Positions 19,233 through 27,553 of a DNA stretch of 64,000 nt are shown here, one piece after another (position 1 is the stretch's first letter; every line of letters begins with the position of its first letter). Source of the stretch: Massilia sp. CFBP 13721. GTDB lineage: Bacteria > Pseudomonadota > Gammaproteobacteria > Burkholderiales > Burkholderiaceae_D. Location: positions 141,378-205,377 of the forward strand of contig NZ_JACYUY010000002.1 in the NCBI RefSeq assembly GCF_014842025.1. Reading direction: 5' to 3'. Under the pieces are notes generated by a model. That model worked only from the letters and a program-made list of their open reading frames with translations, searched no databases and had not been told where the DNA came from. Made by a program: the position numbers and the translations under genes.

Positions 19233-21073
19233 GTTTCCGGCAGTTCGATGAGGAGGGTCGCTTTCGGCGCCAGGCGCAGTTCGCGCGTGAGGTCGACCGT
19301 CTGGCCGGTGAGGACGTCGATGCCGGCGCCGGTCCCTTTTAACATTTCCTGGAAGCGGGCGATGGGCAAGCGCATCTCCTTGTCGTTGTTGTTCATGGCG
19401 ACCATCACGCGTTTGTTATCGCTGTAGCGGAAGTAGACCCAGGTATTCTCCTCAGGCCCGAAATGCATCAGCTTCCCATTGTGGATCACCGCCTGGCCCT
19501 TGCGCCAGTTCGCGAGCTTGCGCACCAGTTCCTGCGCCGCGTGCTGGTGCCTGGTTAAACCTTTGCCGCTGAAGGCGTCGACCCGGTCGCCGGTCCAGCC
19601 GCCCGGGAAGTCGCGGCGGTAACTGGCATCGTCGCGGCCTTTGACAGTGCTGGTCATCAGGATCTCGTCGCCCGTATAAAACTGCGGGATGCGCGGCATC
19701 GTCATCAGGAACACCAGGTTCATGCGGTAACGGTCGAAGTCTTCGCCGGCCGCGCTGTACATGCGCGCCATGTCGTGGTTGCCGCCGAAGAGGACGAGTT
19801 TGTCCGGCGCCGGGTACAGGTGGTCGAGCGCCAGCGTCTGGTAGACCTCGTTGAAACCTTTAGTGGGGTCGGTGAGGGCGGTGCGCATCGCTTCGACCAG
19901 CGGGAAGTCCATCAGGCTCGGCAGCGAGGAGATGTAGCCGTCGAAGTTGACCTTGCCGCGCTGCCAGCGCGCCACCACCGGCACCAGCGTGCTCCATTCC
20001 TCGCCGACCAGGTTCAGGTGCGGGTATTCGTCCATCAGCCGTTTGGTGTACTGCGTGAGGAAGGCGCCGTCGGAATAGCTGTAGGTATCGATGCGCAGGC
20101 CCGACAAGCCCGCGTACTCGATCCACCAGATGTTGTTCTGGATGAGGTAATTCGCCACCAGCGGGTTGGTCTGGTTCAGGTCGGGCATGCTCTCGACGAA
20201 CCAGCCGGCGGTGAAGTTGCGGCTGTCGGCTTGTGAGGCGTAACGGTCCTGCACGGCGACGCGGTGGTGCGCGGTGGGCACGAACTGGCCGCCGAAGTTG
20301 ATCCAGTCCGGTGTCGGCAAGTCCTTCATCCACCAGTGGTTTTTACCGATGTGCGACAGCACCACGTCCTGGATCAGGCCGATGCCGCGCTTGCGCGCCT
20401 CTTGCGACAGGCGCACGAAGTCGTCGTTGCTGCCATAGCGCGGGTCGATCCGGTAGTGATTCGTGGCCGCGTAGCCGTGGTACGACCAGGCCGGCATGTC
20501 GTTCTCGACCAGCGGCGTCGGCCACAGCTGGGTGAAACCGAGGCCGGCGATGTAGTCGAGGCGGTCGATCGCGCCCTGGATGTCGCCGCCATGGCGTCCG
20601 CCTGGGTGCTTGCGGTCGGCCCGTTCCAGCATGCCGGGCACGCTGTCGTTGGCCGGGTCGCCGTTGGCGAAGCGGTCCGGCATGATCTGGTAGATGGCGT
20701 CGGCATTGCCGAAGCCCTGGCGCGCGCGCGAGCCGGGTTCACGGGCACGCAGCTGATACGGCTGGCGCAGGGTGCCGTCCGCGCCTTCGAACACGAGGTC
20801 GAGGCTGCCGGGCTGGGCGCCGGGTGCGATCTCGAGATCGATGAACAGGTAGTTCGGGTTCGCCACCCGGGTACTGGAAACGATGCGCACGCCCGGGTAA
20901 GCGAGCGCCGGCTGCATGCGGCCGATACCGGCGCCATGCACCAGCAACTGGACATTCTTGTGCTGCATGCCGGTCCACCAGAACGGCGGCTCGAGATGTT
21001 CGATGGCGGGCGCGGCCAGCGCCGGGTCCAGGTAAGTCAGGGCAAGACAAAGTGTTGCAAAAGAGCGTCGCAT
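19229..21073 (-). CDS. Secreted GH13 cyclomaltodextrinase/neopullulanase
   Basis: A 614-residue GH13 enzyme with a signal peptide (cleavage near DPALAAP). The N-terminal domain PPFWWTGMQHKNVQLLVHG is the cyclomaltodextrinase-N fold found in SusA-like neopullulanases and Flavobacterium CDase. Catalytic residues: nucleophile Asp329 in GLRIDTYSY, acid/base Glu358 in LVGEEW and stabiliser Asp434 in GGNHDMARM. It would open cyclodextrins and cut linear or pullulan-type alpha-glucans outside the cytoplasm. First gene of the three-gene glycosidase operon. The ATG of MRRSFATL is preferred over one 36 nt upstream because it begins the signal peptide; no strong Shine-Dalgarno is visible at either. Confidence 0.87.
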   Translation of the reverse strand: MRRSFATLCLALTYLDPALAAPAIEHLEPPFWWTGMQHKNVQLLVHGAGIGRMQPALAYPGVRIVSSTRVANPNYLFIDLEIAPGAQPGSLDLVFEGADGTLRQPYQLRAREPGSRARQGFGNADAIYQIMPDRFANGDPANDSVPGMLERADRKHPGGRHGGDIQGAIDRLDYIAGLGFTQLWPTPLVENDMPAWSYHGYAATNHYRIDPRYGSNDDFVRLSQEARKRGIGLIQDVVLSHIGKNHWWMKDLPTPDWINFGGQFVPTAHHRVAVQDRYASQADSRNFTAGWFVESMPDLNQTNPLVANYLIQNNIWWIEYAGLSGLRIDTYSYSDGAFLTQYTKRLMDEYPHLNLVGEEWSTLVPVVARWQRGKVNFDGYISSLPSLMDFPLVEAMRTALTDPTKGFNEVYQTLALDHLYPAPDKLVLFGGNHDMARMYSAAGEDFDRYRMNLVFLMTMPRIPQFYTGDEILMTSTVKGRDDASYRRDFPGGWTGDRVDAFSGKGLTRHQHAAQELVRKLANWRKGQAVIHNGKLMHFGPEENTWVYFRYSDNKRVMVAMNNNDKEMRLPIARFQEMLKGTGAGIDVLTGQTVDLTRELRLAPKATLLIELPET

Positions 21074-21124
21074 GCGGGACTCGGCAGGAAAAGGGAATGG
21101 AGGAAACACTCTAATGCGGTCAGA

Positions 21125-21139
21125 CGTAGTCTGATTACA
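21125..21139. promoter_or_regulatory. HexR-type palindrome upstream of GH13 operon
   Basis: CGTAGTCTGATTACA, 52 nt upstream of the GH13 start, matches the pattern TGTARTNNNAYTACA at all but the first defined position. The same pattern appears perfectly at 21411. HexR (RpiR family) recognises TGTARTNNNAYTACA-like sites in proteobacteria; assigning these sites to HexR is inference. Confidence 0.55.
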
Positions 21140-21658
21140 TAAAACTCAGCGATCGGCAAGCTTGAGCGCGGTGTTCACTCTATGCATTGCCGAGAATACT
21201 ATACAGGCGGCCTGACGCCAATTCAACAATATTGCTAGTTTAAGTACATCGCCTATGGTGGCGCGGAAGATGTCCGGGCACCGTGCACGTTAACATCATG
21301 CTGTGCGGAACAGATCCAAGGCGACCTCATCAGCAGTGAAACAAATCAAATCCTTAAAATTGCACCGAAATAGTGCATTTTCGCACTAAGTCGGTGAAAA
21401 TACATCGACTTGTAGTCCGACTACACATATGCGCAAGCCTTCTTGTAGCTGGGATACAACGATAAGAAGCTTCCTTCTATATAAGGCGCTTGTATAGGGC
21501 GTTTGAAACGTAGTGCGGATCAACTCCCGTTGACAGTGCATCTAGTTTTAGTACAGAATTCTTGCCAGAACGTCTAAAGAGGCGTTATATCAAAGCTCCC
21601 GTGCCGTGGCTGTGCAGCTGTCTTGCGGGAAATTACGTAGTCTGATCTGAGGGGACAC
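21140..21658. promoter_or_regulatory. Long divergent intergenic region of the maltodextrin locus
   Basis: A comparatively AT-rich stretch with no supported gene. It holds the palindrome at 21411-21425 and a third, half-matching copy CGTAGTCTGATCTGA at 21636-21650, just before the receptor's Shine-Dalgarno TGAGGGG. TTGACA-like and TATAAT-like elements (TTGACAGTGCATC near 21530, TAGTACAGAAT near 21548) suggest a sigma-70 promoter for the receptor, leaving a ~100-nt leader. No riboswitch was recognised. Confidence 0.4.
21411..21425. promoter_or_regulatory. Perfect HexR-type palindrome in divergent promoter
   Basis: TGTAGTCCGACTACA is a perfect 7-1-7 inverted repeat and fits the HexR-like pattern TGTARTNNNAYTACA at every defined position. 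It lies between the glycosidase operon and the TonB receptor, 338 nt from the first and 233 nt from the second start. Confidence 0.62.
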
Positions 21659-24331
21659 ATGAATATCTTCGCAAACAAGCGCACCGCTGGGTCGGGCCTT
21701 GTCTTCAAGCTGAGCCCGGTTGCGGCCGGCTGCGCCATTTTTGCATCGGCCCTGGCCGGCACCGCCAGCGCCCAAACCGCCGTCACCGAAGCGGCGGCCG
21801 ATGCGCCAGTCCAGACCGTGACGGTTACCGGTATCCGCCGCGCAATCGAAACGGCGATCGCCACCAAGCGCGATGCGACCGGTATCGTCGAAGCCATTTC
21901 CGCCGAAGACATCGGCAAACTGCCGGACGTCTCCATCGCCGAATCGCTGGCGCGCCTGCCGGGCCTGTCCTCGCAGCGCGTGAATGGCCAGGCACAGCAG
22001 ATCAGCATCCGCGGCACCTCGGGCGACCTGTCGACCGCGCTGCTCAACGGCCGCGAGCAGGTCAGCACCAGCGCCAACCGCACCGTCGAATACGACCAGT
22101 ACCCATCGGAACTGATCAACGCCGTTACCGTGTACAAGACGTCGGACGCCGGCGTCGTCGGCCAGGGCCTGTCGGGCACGGTGGACATGCAGACCATCAA
22201 GCCGCTGTCGCTGCGCGAGCGCGCGATCAGCGTCAACGTGCGCGGCGAAAAGAACTCGGCCGGCTCGATCAGCGCCGGCTCGCCGGACACCGGCAGCCGC
22301 GTCAGCGCTTCGTACATCGACCAGTTCGCCAACCGCACCATCGGCGTGGCCATCGGCTACGCACGCCAGGACAAGCCGAACGTCTCGCGCCAGTTCGAGA
22401 CCTGGGACTGGGTCGACAACTCGGCTGTCGCGCCGGGTTCGACCGTGAAGGTACCGAAGGGCATCAAGGCGCTGGCAACGACCGGCGACCAGGTGCGCGA
22501 CGGCCTGATGGGCGTGCTCGAATGGCGTCCGAACAAGAATTTCAGCTCGACCCTGGACATGTACCACTCGCGCTTCGACCAGGAAGAAATCCGCCGCGGC
22601 ATGGAAATCCCGCTGCAGGATGACGGCAGCGTCGTCTTCGCGAATCCGACCATCGTGAATGGCGTGATGGTTGCCGGCAACGCCAACAACGTCAATCCGG
22701 TCGTGCGCAACAACCGCATGAAGCGCGACGACAAGCTGTCCGCCATCGGCTGGAACAACCGCTTCACCAGCGGCGCCTGGGTCGGCATCATCGACCTCTC
22801 CAGCTCCAAGGCCGACCACAAGGAAGAACTGGTCGAGATCAACGCCGGCCGCGCCGTGCGCCAGACCCTCGGCTTCGACTACCGCAACGGCGCCATCCCG
22901 AACCTGAACCTGTCGGGCACCTACGACGACCCGTCGCAGATCGCCATCGGCGGCCAGTTCGGCGAAGGCTACGTCAATGCGCCGAACCTGACCGACAAGC
23001 TGCACTCGGCCCGCGCCAGCGTCGAATACAAGTTCGCCGAAGGCGCCTTCTCGAGCGTCGAAGTCGGCTTCAACCTGTCCAAGCGCTCGAAGGACAAGGA
23101 ACACCTGGAAACCGGCTTCTCGAAGATCGGCGCCGGCACCTTTGCAGCGAACGTCGTCAACGGTTCGCAAGACCTGTACGGCCTGCCGAACACCCTGAGC
23201 TGGGACATCCCGGGCGTGCTGGCGCAGAACTTCGGCCCATACGCGCCGTCGGTGCTGGTGCCATGGGGCGCGACCAAGAACTGGACCATCGACGAGAAGG
23301 TCAAGACCGGCTACGTCAAGCTGAACATCGACACCGAACTGATGGCGATGCCGCTGCGCGGTAACGTCGGCGTACAGGTCGTCAAGACCGACCAGAGCTC
23401 GACCGCCAACACGCTGCGCGCCTGGCCGTTCGCCGACCTGGTGCCGCTGACCGACGGCAAGAAGTACACCGACTACCTGCCGAGCCTGAACCTGGCCTGG
23501 AGCCTGCCCGACCAGCAGTTCATCCGCTTCGGCGCCGGCAAGACCCTGGCGCGCGCCAAGCTCAACGAGCTGAACGCCGCCCTGGAAGTCGGCCTGACCG
23601 CGCAGAGCACCGGTACCCCATGGGGCAACGGCGGCAACGCCCAGCTCGACCCATGGCGCGCCAAGCAGGTCGACCTGTCGTGGGAAAAGTACTTCGGTAA
23701 CAAGGGGTATGTGTCGGTCGCCGGCTTCCACAAGAAGCTCGATTCCTACATCTACCAGCTGACCGGCCCGCGTGACTTCTCGGAATACCGCCTGGTGGGC
23801 GCCACCGCCGACATCGGCACCATGACCCAGCCGATGAACGGCGAGGGCGGCAAGCTGCAAGGCCTGGAACTGGCTGCCTCGGCACCGCTGGACATGCTGC
23901 ACCCGATGCTGGACGGCTTCGGCGTCACCGCCAACGCTTCGTTCACCAACAGCGAAATCGAAGTCAAGGACCAGCGTTTCGGCAGCATGGCGATTCCGCT
24001 GCCGGGCCTCTCGAAGCGCGTCTTCAACCTGACCGCCTACTATGAAGCCAACGGTTTCTCGGCCCGCGTCAGCCAGCGCTACCGCAGCGATTTCGTCGGC
24101 GAGATCGGCGGCATCGGCGGCGCCAACGAACTGACCTTCGTGAAGTCGGACAAGGTCGTCGACCTGCAGCTGGGTTACGACTTCGCGCAAGTGAAGGGCC
24201 TGTCGGTGCTGTTCCAGGTGAACAACCTGACCGATACCGAGTTCGAGACCTATGCCGGCACCAAGGATCGTCCACGCGGCTACACCAAGTACGGCCGTCA
24301 GATGCTGCTGGGCCTGAACTACAAACTGTAA
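21659..24331 (+). CDS. TonB-dependent receptor for malto-oligosaccharides
   Basis: An 890-residue outer-membrane receptor. The signal peptide ends near GTASAQ. The plug domain begins with VTVTGIRRAIETAI and contains ISAEDIGKLPDVSIAESLARLPG, characteristic of the carbohydrate-type receptors of Caulobacter/Xanthomonas (MalA-like). The barrel ends YGRQMLLGLNYKL with a C-terminal beta-strand, hydrophobic at alternate positions. It is divergent from the secreted glycosidases and shares their operator-bearing promoter region, so maltodextrin uptake is the most likely role. Energisation would need TonB-ExbBD encoded elsewhere. Substrate assignment rests on context. Confidence 0.85.
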   Translation: MNIFANKRTAGSGLVFKLSPVAAGCAIFASALAGTASAQTAVTEAAADAPVQTVTVTGIRRAIETAIATKRDATGIVEAISAEDIGKLPDVSIAESLARLPGLSSQRVNGQAQQISIRGTSGDLSTALLNGREQVSTSANRTVEYDQYPSELINAVTVYKTSDAGVVGQGLSGTVDMQTIKPLSLRERAISVNVRGEKNSAGSISAGSPDTGSRVSASYIDQFANRTIGVAIGYARQDKPNVSRQFETWDWVDNSAVAPGSTVKVPKGIKALATTGDQVRDGLMGVLEWRPNKNFSSTLDMYHSRFDQEEIRRGMEIPLQDDGSVVFANPTIVNGVMVAGNANNVNPVVRNNRMKRDDKLSAIGWNNRFTSGAWVGIIDLSSSKADHKEELVEINAGRAVRQTLGFDYRNGAIPNLNLSGTYDDPSQIAIGGQFGEGYVNAPNLTDKLHSARASVEYKFAEGAFSSVEVGFNLSKRSKDKEHLETGFSKIGAGTFAANVVNGSQDLYGLPNTLSWDIPGVLAQNFGPYAPSVLVPWGATKNWTIDEKVKTGYVKLNIDTELMAMPLRGNVGVQVVKTDQSSTANTLRAWPFADLVPLTDGKKYTDYLPSLNLAWSLPDQQFIRFGAGKTLARAKLNELNAALEVGLTAQSTGTPWGNGGNAQLDPWRAKQVDLSWEKYFGNKGYVSVAGFHKKLDSYIYQLTGPRDFSEYRLVGATADIGTMTQPMNGEGGKLQGLELAASAPLDMLHPMLDGFGVTANASFTNSEIEVKDQRFGSMAIPLPGLSKRVFNLTAYYEANGFSARVSQRYRSDFVGEIGGIGGANELTFVKSDKVVDLQLGYDFAQVKGLSVLFQVNNLTDTEFETYAGTKDRPRGYTKYGRQMLLGLNYKL

Positions 24332-24334
24332 GAT

Positions 24335-24476
24335 GTAAGTTCGATAAACCTGCTGCGCGTCGGATTGCCGGCCTGCGATGCTCGCTGTACAACCGTACAG
24401 CTGCGCTTCTCGGCCAGCACTCCTTCCGCTCGCGACGGTTTCTCGAACTTACTGGATCGCCTTCGGGCGAATCCAG
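24335..24476 (+). ncRNA. Structured 3' UTR of TonB receptor (candidate RNA element)
   Basis: Starting 4 nt after the receptor stop codon, GTAAGTTCGATAAACC (24335-24350) pairs with GGTTTCTCGAACTTAC (24437-24452) with one mismatch. Inside it is a perfect hairpin GCTGTAC-AACC-GTACAGC (24384-24401). Immediately after comes a TTCG-loop hairpin, CTGGATCGCC to GGCGAATCCAG (24452-24476), abutting the terminator. No coding frame explains this. It could be an mRNA-stability element, a 3'-UTR-derived small RNA or a mobile palindrome. Confidence 0.4.
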
Positions 24477-24512
24477 CCCTTGCGGACTTTGTTGTCTGCA
24501 AGGGCTTTTTCT
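24475..24512 (+). terminator. Rho-independent terminator after TonB receptor
   Basis: Stem AGCCCTTGC pairs with GCAAGGGCT (24475-24483 with 24498-24506), extendable through GGAC/GTCT, followed by TTTTTCT. Confidence 0.85.
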
Positions 24513-24607
24513 ATTGCAAAACCAGTGGCGTGTCGGCAATCGGCCCACGCCCTTGCGGACGACGGTGTAAACTGTCGCTTCCGTTTTAATTTAAGAGCAA
24601 CTCATCC

Positions 24608-26470
24608 ATGTCTGACACCCCACTCCCAACGTTTTCCGATCTGAACATCCCGGCGCCTATTTTGAAGGCACTGAAGGACGTCGGCTACGAGACGCCGTCG
24701 CCGATCCAGGCCGCCACCATTCCCCTGTTGATGGAAGGCCGCGACGTACTGGGACAGGCGCAGACGGGTACCGGCAAGACAGCCGCCTTCGCGCTGCCGG
24801 TGCTGGCGCGCATCGACACCAAACAGTCGACGCCGCAGGCGCTGGTGCTGGCGCCGACGCGCGAACTTGCGATCCAGGTCGCCGAAGCCTTCCAGAGCTA
24901 CGCGGCGCACATGAAGAACTTCGCCGTGCTGCCGATCTACGGCGGCCAGAGCTACGGCCCGCAGCTGCAGGCGCTGCGCCGCGGCGTGCAAGTCATCGTC
25001 GGCACCCCGGGCCGCGTGATCGACCACATCCAGAAAGGCTCGCTCGACCTGTCGCAGCTGAAGACGCTCGTGCTCGACGAAGCCGACGAAATGCTGCGCA
25101 TGGGCTTCATCGACGACGTCGAGCAGATCCTGCAGCAGATCCCGGACGAGCGGCAAATTGCGCTGTTCTCGGCCACCATGCCGCCGGCGATCAAGCGCAT
25201 CGCCAAGACTTACCTGCGCGACCCGTCGGAAGTCACCGTCGCCGCCAAGACCGGCACCGCCGACAACATCACCCAGCGCTACTGGCTGGTGTCGGGCATG
25301 CAGAAGCTCGAAGCGCTGACCCGCATCCTGGAAGCCGAGCCGTTCGACGGCATGATCATCTTCGCCCGCACCAAGCTCGGTACCGAAGAGCTGGCGACCA
25401 AGCTGCAGGCGCGCGGCTTCGCGGCCACCGCCATCAACGGCGACATGGCGCAGGTGCAGCGCGAGCGCACCATCGAGCAGCTCAAGAACGGCAAGATCGA
25501 CATCCTGGTCGCTACCGACGTCGCCGCGCGCGGCCTCGACGTCGAGCGCATCAGCCACGTCATCAACTACGACGTGCCGTCGGACCCGGAAAGCTACACC
25601 CACCGCATCGGCCGCACCGGCCGCGCCGGCCGCAGCGGCGACGCGATCCTGTTCATCACGCCGCGCGAGCGCAGCCTGCTGAAAGCGATCGAGCGCGCCA
25701 CGCGCCAGCCGGTCGCCCAGTTGACGCTGCCGACGATTAAAGCCGTGAACGACGTGCGCATCGCCAAGTTCAAGGAACAGATCACGGAAACCCTGGCCGC
25801 CGGCGGCCTGGAGCAGTTCCGCGGCCTGATCGAGGAATACGAGCAAGAGAACAACGTGCCGGCGGTCGACATCGCCGCCGCGCTGGCCAAGCTGGGCCGC
25901 GGCGACGTGCCGCTGCTGCTGGAAAAGCCGGACCGCGAACCGAAGGCATCGAGCTGGGAAGACCGTCCGGCGCGCACCGATTTCGTCGAGCGCCTGCCGC
26001 GTCCGTCGCGCGAAGATGGCGGCAGCTGGGAAGAGCGTGCGCCGCGTGCGCCACGCGAGGCTGGCTTCACGAGCGGCTTCAAGAAGGAGCGCGTGGCGCG
26101 TGCGCCGGACGAAGGCATGGCCACTTTCCGCATCGAAGTCGGCCACACCAATGGCGTCAAGCCGGGCAACATCGTCGGCGCCATCGCCAACGAAGCGAAC
26201 ATCGATTCGAAGCTGATCGGCCGTATCGAAATCTACGACGATTTTTCAACGCTCGACCTGCCGGCCGATCTGCCGCCGGACCTGATCGACCACCTGAAAA
26301 CCGTGTGGGTCGCCGGCCAGCAGCTGCAGATCACGCGCGATGGCGAAACGCCGCCGCCGAAGAAGGCTGCGGGCGCGAAGAAGTCGTTCGGTGGCGATCG
26401 CCGCTTCTCGGAAAAGCCGGGTTTTAAATCAGACAAGCCGCCGTTCAAGAAGGCGAAGCCGAAGGCGTGA
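24608..26470 (+). CDS. DEAD-box RNA helicase, DeaD/CsdA-like
   Basis: A 620-residue helicase. Visible motifs: Q motif (PSPIQAATIP), I (AQTGTGKT), Ia (APTRELAIQ), II (LDEADEML), III (FSATMP), V (ATDVAARGLD) and VI (HRIGRTGRAGR). After a charged linker comes a DbpA-type RNA-binding domain (TFRIEVGHTNGVKPGNIVGAIAN) and a Lys/Pro-rich basic tail. The layout fits DeaD/CsdA, which assists ribosome assembly and mRNA unwinding in the cold. Its frame and promoter are independent of the sugar genes around it (terminator upstream), so its presence in the locus looks incidental. Confidence 0.9.
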   Translation: MSDTPLPTFSDLNIPAPILKALKDVGYETPSPIQAATIPLLMEGRDVLGQAQTGTGKTAAFALPVLARIDTKQSTPQALVLAPTRELAIQVAEAFQSYAAHMKNFAVLPIYGGQSYGPQLQALRRGVQVIVGTPGRVIDHIQKGSLDLSQLKTLVLDEADEMLRMGFIDDVEQILQQIPDERQIALFSATMPPAIKRIAKTYLRDPSEVTVAAKTGTADNITQRYWLVSGMQKLEALTRILEAEPFDGMIIFARTKLGTEELATKLQARGFAATAINGDMAQVQRERTIEQLKNGKIDILVATDVAARGLDVERISHVINYDVPSDPESYTHRIGRTGRAGRSGDAILFITPRERSLLKAIERATRQPVAQLTLPTIKAVNDVRIAKFKEQITETLAAGGLEQFRGLIEEYEQENNVPAVDIAAALAKLGRGDVPLLLEKPDREPKASSWEDRPARTDFVERLPRPSREDGGSWEERAPRAPREAGFTSGFKKERVARAPDEGMATFRIEVGHTNGVKPGNIVGAIANEANIDSKLIGRIEIYDDFSTLDLPADLPPDLIDHLKTVWVAGQQLQITRDGETPPPKKAAGAKKSFGGDRRFSEKPGFKSDKPPFKKAKPKA

Positions 26471-26553
26471 TGGTTGCGGCTTCGCCGCAATGAAATAAAA
26501 CGGAGGATCGGTTAAGTGGATCGATTCCCCTTTTTGCGTTGGCCGATGCGTAA

Positions 26554-26657
26554 CGTAGGGTGGGCACTTGTGCCCACGCGGTTCAACGTTTGCGTCTCGT
26601 GCCGACGTTTCGACCCGCACCGGCCGCATCCGCGTGGGCACAAGTGCCCACCCTACG
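26554..26657. repeat. Perfect inverted pair of palindromic repeats
   Basis: A 27-nt element at 26554-26580 and its exact reverse complement at 26631-26657 flank a 50-nt spacer. Each is itself a palindrome around GTGGGCACTTGTGCCCAC, with CGTAGG and CGCG ends matching the repeat family elsewhere in the window. It lies between convergent genes (helicase and esterase) and could stop transcription from both sides. A small hairpin TTGCGGC-TTC-GCCGCAA at 26474-26490 precedes it. Confidence 0.85.
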
Positions 26658-26673
26658 GTGCACTACTGTCGTG

Positions 26674-27537
26674 TCAGGGCGTTGTCTTCTCGCTGACAAA
26701 CATCCACAACAACGCCTCGCGCAACTCGCCGCTCCAGAACCCCTCGTTGTGCTGCTGCCCCGGCACGATCTTCAGCACCATGTTCGCCGCCGGATGCCCG
26801 CTCGCGCGCACGACGCCGGCCATGCGCTCGACGTCCGGCACCATCGATTCGCCTTCCTTTTCGCCCATCAGCAGATACACGCGCGCATCCTGCGGCAGCG
26901 GGTGCTGCGCCATGAAGTCGAAGGCGGGCGTCGCCGTCCAGTAGGCGGGCGAGAACACGCCGGCTTTACCGAACACCTGCGGGTACCGGGCGATCGCATA
27001 GTGCGAAGCCAGCCCTCCCATCGAACTGCCCATGATCGCGGTGTGGGCGCGGCCGGGCAGGGTGCGGTATTGGGCGTCGATCAGCGGCTTCAGGGTGTGG
27101 ACGATGAAATCCGTGTACTGCCTGCCTTCGCCCGCGCCGAAACGCGTGTTGTCCCAGGCGTTCAGTTCCGTCATGCGCTTGTCGCCGCCGTTGTCGATGC
27201 CGACCACGATCAGTTCGAGCTTGCCCTCTTTGGCCAGCGCGTCGAGCGTCTCGTCGACCTTCCATTCGCCGACAAAGGAGGTGGCGTCGTCGAACAAATT
27301 CTGGGCGTCGTGCATGTACAGCACCGGATAGCGTTTATGCGATGTCGCATAGCCGGGCGGCAGGTACAGGCGGATCTGGCGTTTGCGCTGCAGCTGCGGG
27401 ATCTCAACCAGGTCGGGCAGCAGGCGCACGCCGGGCAGGGCGGTCGACGGTTTGTTTGTCGGAGCGGCGTCGGTGGCGAAGGCGGGTGCGGCCAGCAGGG
27501 CGGCGAACAGGACGAAAGCGGTACGAATCGGTGGCAT
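26674..27537 (-). CDS. Exported esterase of the EstD/enterochelin-esterase fold
   Basis: A 287-residue alpha/beta hydrolase with signal peptide (cleavage near APAFA). The putative esterase family blocks are YPVLYMHDAQNLFDD, a nucleophile elbow IMGSSMGGLAS and a His near PGQQHNEGFW. Such proteins occur in starch and xylan clusters. It lies 16 nt downstream of the MFS gene on the same strand, so it is probably cotranscribed. The substrate is unknown; deacylation of decorated sugars or a side activity is possible. Confidence 0.8.
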   Translation of the reverse strand: MPPIRTAFVLFAALLAAPAFATDAAPTNKPSTALPGVRLLPDLVEIPQLQRKRQIRLYLPPGYATSHKRYPVLYMHDAQNLFDDATSFVGEWKVDETLDALAKEGKLELIVVGIDNGGDKRMTELNAWDNTRFGAGEGRQYTDFIVHTLKPLIDAQYRTLPGRAHTAIMGSSMGGLASHYAIARYPQVFGKAGVFSPAYWTATPAFDFMAQHPLPQDARVYLLMGEKEGESMVPDVERMAGVVRASGHPAANMVLKIVPGQQHNEGFWSGELREALLWMFVSEKTTP

Positions 27538-27553
27538 GGAAGAGGTCTTGTGA

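Noticed and set aside
21590..24190. 866-codon frame antisense to the TonB receptor
   Set aside because: Low-complexity Val/Gly/Arg/Asp composition and full overlap with a clear receptor gene.
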